A DNA stretch of 64,000 bases from Sordariomycetes sp. S80-01Y (Eukaryota > Ascomycota > Sordariomycetes): NCBI GenBank assembly GCA_037042185.1, contig JAXQJY010000028.1:1674001-1738000 (forward strand). The letters run 5' to 3'. Below are positions 59,825 to 64,000 of the stretch, in pieces. Below the pieces are notes generated by a model. It did not search any database. It was not told the DNA's origin and was given only the letters and a program-made list of their open reading frames with translations. Both the position numbers and the translations under genes were made by a program. The first letter of the stretch is position 1. Every line of letters starts with the position of its first letter.

Positions 59825-61058
59825 TCAACCCATGCCCACGTGCTTGAACCAAACAGGTCGGCAGTCGTCCCGGTGAAGCCAAGCTTCTCCATCTGTAAGA
59901 CGACCGGTAACGCAGCCCTTGCACTTGGGCGAATTTGGGCAGTTGAAGAAGGGGATATGTTGGTACCCGATATCGCGGAACCTGGCCTTGTTAGCATTCG
60001 GTCAAAATCACCTTATAAGAGGGCACTCACCAGTGTATCTTGCTCGCATCCTCGAACAAACCCAGTGCAATGCTGTGGACCGGGGCATCTCCCCATCTTT
60101 CGTAGAAGAAACCACCGGCCTTGTCAAGGTGCTCAAAGTAGTCCTCGTACGCCTTTCCCCTGAACCAGTCCATATCGCCCACTTCGAAGTTGCTCCAGAA
60201 GTGACACGTCGAGTACCCTTGGGCCTGCAAGTTGTTCTGCGGTCGATGGACGTCGTCGGTAACCCACTTCATCGCGTTGCCCTCGGCCAGGTGCTCCGGG
60301 TGGTCGGCGATAAACTTGACAGTTTCGGGCCACAGCGTCGGCAGAGTCTTAGGGTCGTCGTAGAGGTTGATGGTGAAGCCGTACGTCTTGTTGTTGTCCT
60401 GCATGTACGCGAAGACGTCGTAGTCGACGTCGCAGAAGAAGTGCACGTTGGGCTCCACGCGCCAGTAGTACCGCGTGTCGGCCAGCGCGGGGTGCTTGTA
60501 GAACAAGCCCGAGTTCCAGCGGCACATCTGGTGGTAGGACATTTTAGATGCGTACTGGACGCCCTTGGACTCGAGGATCTTGGCCGAGGTTTGGAAGGTT
60601 GCATCGTCGATCCACGAGGGCTTCTCCCAGTGCTCGTCGGGGATGATCTCGTAGCTGCATTTTGCATTTGTAACGGCCTGGGTCTTGGTCTTGAACTCCT
60701 CGGTGAAGGGCACATCATTGAAGAATGTCCAGGGGTAGTTGAACTTGTGGTTCCACGTGCGTTCCAGATCAACCATGCTTTGCACCATATCATCAACCTC
60801 CTCGTTGCGGACCAACGCTAGCAGCGTGGCGTCTACCCTGTCGCTCTTCTTTGCATTGGGGGCGTAACGCTCGCTTGTTCGTCGGAGAGTGCCTTCTGGC
60901 TCGAAGGTAGGATCGAGATTGGGATCGCGCTCGAAGTTGAGATAGCGGTCGCCAGGGCCGTGGAATTCGGGAGACGGCTTGAGGAGCTGGTAGAGGAAGA
61001 AACACCACAGGAGGATGGCGACGAGGATGAGGGCGCGGACTGGTCGGGCTATGGTCAT
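59825..61058 (-). CDS. Alpha-1,2-mannosyltransferase, KRE2/MNT1/KTR family (GT15)
   Basis: A Golgi type II membrane enzyme that adds alpha-1,2-mannose from GDP-mannose to O- and N-linked glycans; 394 residues. Minus-strand exons: 61058-60031 and 59981-59825. The 49-bp intron has a GTGAGT donor, a GCTAAC branch site and a GCCAG acceptor, and the split codon restores KIHWFRDIGYQH. A short cytosolic tail (MTIARPVRA) precedes the signal-anchor helix (~9-26) and a stem. The catalytic domain shows DATLLALVRNEEVDDM, YPWTFFNDVPFTEEFK, SYHQMCRWNSGLFYKHP, YYWRVEPNVHFFCDVDYD, GYSTCHFWSNFEVGD and GDAPVHSIALGLF, all family hallmarks. The C-terminus ends CKGCVTGRLTDGEAWLHRDDC. Which of the KTR paralogues it matches cannot be decided by eye. 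Without the second exon the protein would lose its last ~52 conserved residues. Confidence 0.94.
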
Positions 61059-61405
61059 GATGGCGGTTGGGTGGAGGATGAAGAGAGCTAGGTTCTTCTA
61101 GCTAGCCATTGATTCGAGCTCAGGAACAGGTCATTATTGTGTCAGTCGTTGCGACGTTACTGCGACTGGGAGCGGTCGCTTCGAAATGCAAGGCGGTATG
61201 GAAAGGACAAAGGGACCGTCGAGATTGTTTGTTGTCGCATAGAGTTGGCTTGGGTGCCCCTAAACCAGACAGATCTGAATGACGTCGCTTATTGGCCAAG
61301 ACAGCGGAACACCCCCACCATGATGCAACAGCCTCGTCGCGGTCTGAGATGAGAGACGCGTCTTCCCTCAAAGAGACGGTAGACAGCGAAGATGGAACGA
61401 GGACA
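61059..61405. other. Divergent promoter between mannosyltransferase and GCP5
   Basis: Only 347 bp separate the two divergent start codons, so both promoters must share it. An ACGCGT hexamer lies about 50 bp before the GCP5 start. An in-frame ATG at 61349 offers an alternative GCP5 start 19 codons upstream. Confidence 0.5.
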
Positions 61406-63929
61406 ATGGCCTTCGCCGCAGAGCTCAAATCGCTGACCGAGGACCTGATAGAGGCGCTCTCTCCGCGATTGAAAGTAGGTGGCCTTGAGGGATTCATCGA
61501 GAGGATGTTGACAGACTCAGGACAACCCCGCCAGGTTCAAACACCAGCGCGATGCCGCTGTGACAAGCTTCAAGTCTCACAACTTTCTGCGAACAAACCA
61601 GTTCGACGTAAAAAATCAACTCGATGGCCTGGAAGAGCGCTTCAGGGTGCAGCACCGCGAGAGTCTTGGCGATGCGCTCAACAACCGACTCACCACCCTC
61701 CACCTCTCGCCGAAGCCATGGCACCCCGAGATTCTGGCACTGCTCTTGGAGCTGTCGGACCAACCCCTTTACAAGACCAGACTGAGCGATGTTGATGGTC
61801 TTCGCCCCGACCAGCTCAAGCCTGCTGATCAGCTGCGATGGGAGGACATTGCCAAGGAGGACGGTTGGGATGACGACCCGAGGTTGTGGAAAACCTACCG
61901 ATATCGCGGCGACACTTCAGATGACGACATCTCCATCACCGAATCCGAGGCTTCAGAGCCACCTTCGACGCAGGATTCAGGTGATGGCGTCAATGTTGGC
62001 TTGACAGCGGAGGATCATATCATCCGCCCTGACAACGTCGACCTCCTCAACGCGATCTGCGAAGCCCAGCAATGGCGCACCGCGAAACCAACGGCGGATG
62101 CAGCAGGTAACGCCCGGAAGATAGCAGTTCACGAGCTAAACTTCATACGAGAGGTGCTGTTCATGCTACAGGGGCTCAATACTACCATGTTCGATTCAAA
62201 GTGCCAGCCCCTACCTTCGTTTCAGACAGCGCATCTGGCGTGGGATACACACCGCGCTGTGATCAATGCTTTCTCCGAGTCGGGACGTCAGCTGAGAATA
62301 CTGCGGAGGTTCACAGAAGGATACCAGGAAGCAACTCATGCCGAGGCCTTTCAAGACTGCGTCTCGAAGCGGTTACACGACCTGGACACAAAGCTATCAG
62401 ATATCCAGCAAAGGCTAGCCGCACCCACCAAGCAAGAAATCGTCAGCCTCGTTTCCCTGAAGTCAGAACTGACACCTTGGCTAGAGCCATTGCACGCTCT
62501 GTCCGCGATCATGGTTCTGATCGATCAAGAGCCCGATCCAGGTGCATTCCGCTACCTCGAGCTCCTGTACGGCCAAGCCAGCAGCTGTCAACTGAGCGGC
62601 CAGACCAAGATCTACCAATTTCTCGCTAGGATATTCATGGAATGCTTCAATGTCTATCTGCGGCCTATCCGGCTGTGGATGGATCAAGGGAAATTGCTCT
62701 CAAATGACAAGATCTTCTTTGTATGTGAGACAGAACAAGATCTACCGCTGAGTGAGCTTTGGCGCGGGAGATTTGAGCTCAGAGAGACACAGGAGGGTAG
62801 ACTTCACGCGCCAGCATTCCTGCAGCCATCGGTTGCTAGAATCATCAATGCTGGAAAGAACATCGTCGTCCTCAACCGCCTAGGCCAAGACGTCAACAAA
62901 GGCGCACAGGAACCGCCCCTCGACTACGACACAGTCTGCCCGCCGGGCTTCGACCTCGCACCGTTTCCCGAACTCTTTGCTTCAGCTTTCGATCGCTGGA
63001 TCCAGAGCAAATACCGCGCCACATCGACCATCCTCAAAAATGTTTTATGTGAGAAGTGTGGCCTACCCTCGGCGCTCGATTCTATGCAGCGGCTTTATCT
63101 CATGACTGACGGCTCAGCCTCTTCGACCTTCTGCGATGAAGTCTTCGAGCGTATCGACTCTCTGGAACGCGGGTGGCATGATCGCTACGCTCTCACCGCG
63201 ATCGCCCACGATGCCTTCGCTGACACGCTCGACACCAGCCGTCTTTCCGCCAGTGTCGCAGCTGAAGCCCGCAACATCCCCGCCGTCGAGGCGAGGTCCC
63301 TTGTCCGCTCCGCCCTTCCCTTCATCGACATAACTTACCGACTTCCTTGGCCGGTCCTAATGGTTCTCTCCCCACACAGCATCGCCCTGTATCAAAGTAT
63401 CTTCACCCTGCTCCTCCAATTCAAGCGCGCCACATCCGTGCTGCACAAGCCGAAGATACTGGAGCATTACTGGACAGATAACGGCGCCTGGGCTGAACGG
63501 GCACTATACTACTCCTGTCGTAATAGCCTGCTGTGGTTTTGCATGACGATACAGACATATCTCGCCACGCTTGTCCTGGCGCCCAACGTGGAGAAGTTGA
63601 AGCAATCGATCCAGGAGGCTGAGGACGTGGATACCCTTACGTACGTTCATGATGTTTTCGTCAAAACGGTAGTGGACGAGGCTTGTCTGGGCACCAGACT
63701 CGCACCTATACGGGAGGGTATGCTCGATGCTCTGGATTTGGCTATAAAGCTGGAGTCACAGCATCCGGGCGAGGAGTATGTCGATGTTTTGAGAAGCATA
63801 AAGACTGACTTTGACAAACATCTGGGGTTTGTCATTGGGGGGTTGAAGAGCGTAGCGAGAGCAAGCAGTGATGCTCAAGCTGCGAAATGGGACACGCTCG
63901 CCGAGATGCTGCACGCTGGGAGCAAGTAG
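61406..63929 (+). CDS. GCP5: Gamma-tubulin complex component 5 (GCP5, Spc97/98 family)
   Basis: A subunit of the gamma-tubulin ring complex that nucleates microtubules at spindle pole bodies and other sites; 825 residues. Exons are 61406-61474 and 61521-63929. The first exon encodes MAFAAELKSLTEDLIEALSPRLK. The intron is 46 bp with a GTAGGT donor and a CTCAG acceptor; using an earlier CAG (61514) would also keep frame and add two residues, giving a 40-bp intron. Exon 2 continues DNPARFKHQRDAAVTSFKSHNF. Residues 24-140 hold the GCP5-type N-terminus (RTNQFDVKNQLDGLEERFRV, LRWEDIAKEDGWDDDPRLW). The GRIP1 region (~200-500) includes the motif LPSFQTAHLAWDTHR and the GRIP2 region runs to the C-terminus. 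S. pombe Mod21 is the nearest named relative. GCP5 is preferred over GCP4/6 for its N-terminal motif. A start at 61349 would add 19 weakly conserved residues. Confidence 0.88.
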
Positions 63930-64000
63930 ATATCACCAGAAAGTAGCGCAAATGGCGAAGGATTAATGCATTTTTGTGATGCATAAGGCATCATTTCCAG

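Noticed and set aside
59919-60821. A 300-codon open frame antisense to the KTR mannosyltransferase
   Set aside because: It shows biased Val/Leu/Glu/His composition with no motif and is the shadow of the well-supported minus-strand gene.

Overview
The window is nuclear DNA of a filamentous ascomycete (Pezizomycotina; the protein set suits Sordariomycetes, but I cannot place it lower). The reasons are short introns of about 45-100 bp with GTRAGT-type donors and CTRAC/CTAAC-like branch sites, intron-poor GC-rich coding, two Zn2Cys6 regulators, a 2EXR/F-box-like protein and a DUF7704-type membrane protein. I support 18 protein-coding genes. I found no tRNA, rRNA, CRISPR array, transposon, or retroviral or other virus-like element.

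Layout, left to right. (1) 1.2-3.9 kb: a kynurenine formamidase (+) and an MCH-type MFS transporter (-). (2) 6.2-8.1 kb: a regulator with a C-terminal Zn2Cys6 cluster (-). It is separated by about 5.3 kb of non-coding DNA from the divergent B-type cyclin (13.4-15.6 kb, +), whose first coding exon is only four codons. (3) 17.0-23.3 kb: the mitochondrial aspartate/glutamate carrier (+), a 2EXR-type protein (-), a cystinosin-like PQ-loop transporter (+) and a small membrane protein (-). (4) 23.3-24.9 kb: a gene-free, microsatellite-rich segment with nested GGTAC inverted repeats. (5) 24.9-30.3 kb: mitochondrial leucyl-tRNA synthetase (-) and a secreted, membrane-anchored arylsulfotransferase-family protein (-). 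(6) 32.8-44.6 kb: MET12-type methylenetetrahydrofolate reductase (+), a small nuclear-looking protein with Myb/SANT-like repeats (-), an ANY1/PQLC1-type PQ-loop protein (-) and FGAM synthase (+). (7) 44.6-55.0 kb: 10.4 kb with no recognisable gene. (8) 55.0-63.9 kb: a 932-residue Zn2Cys6 transcription factor (+), a WDR83/MORG1 WD40 protein (+), a KRE2/KTR mannosyltransferase (-) and gamma-tubulin complex component GCP5 (+).

Most genes are conserved housekeeping functions: NAD/tryptophan metabolism, one-carbon and purine synthesis, mitochondrial translation and transport, Golgi mannosylation, cell cycle and microtubule nucleation. They do not form an obvious metabolic cluster, and I see no operon-like or defence-like novel system. 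The most interesting signals are non-coding: the two long gene-free intervals beside regulator or cell-cycle genes, a dense TGCGA/TCGCA motif cluster at 11.15-12.11 kb, and the nested GGTAC inverted repeats near 24.7 kb. Among proteins, the arylsulfotransferase-like protein and the two regulators with unusual zinc-cluster placement deserve the most attention. Every exon junction given here was checked by hand for reading frame and splice signals. Protein identities rest on recalled family motifs, not on database searches.
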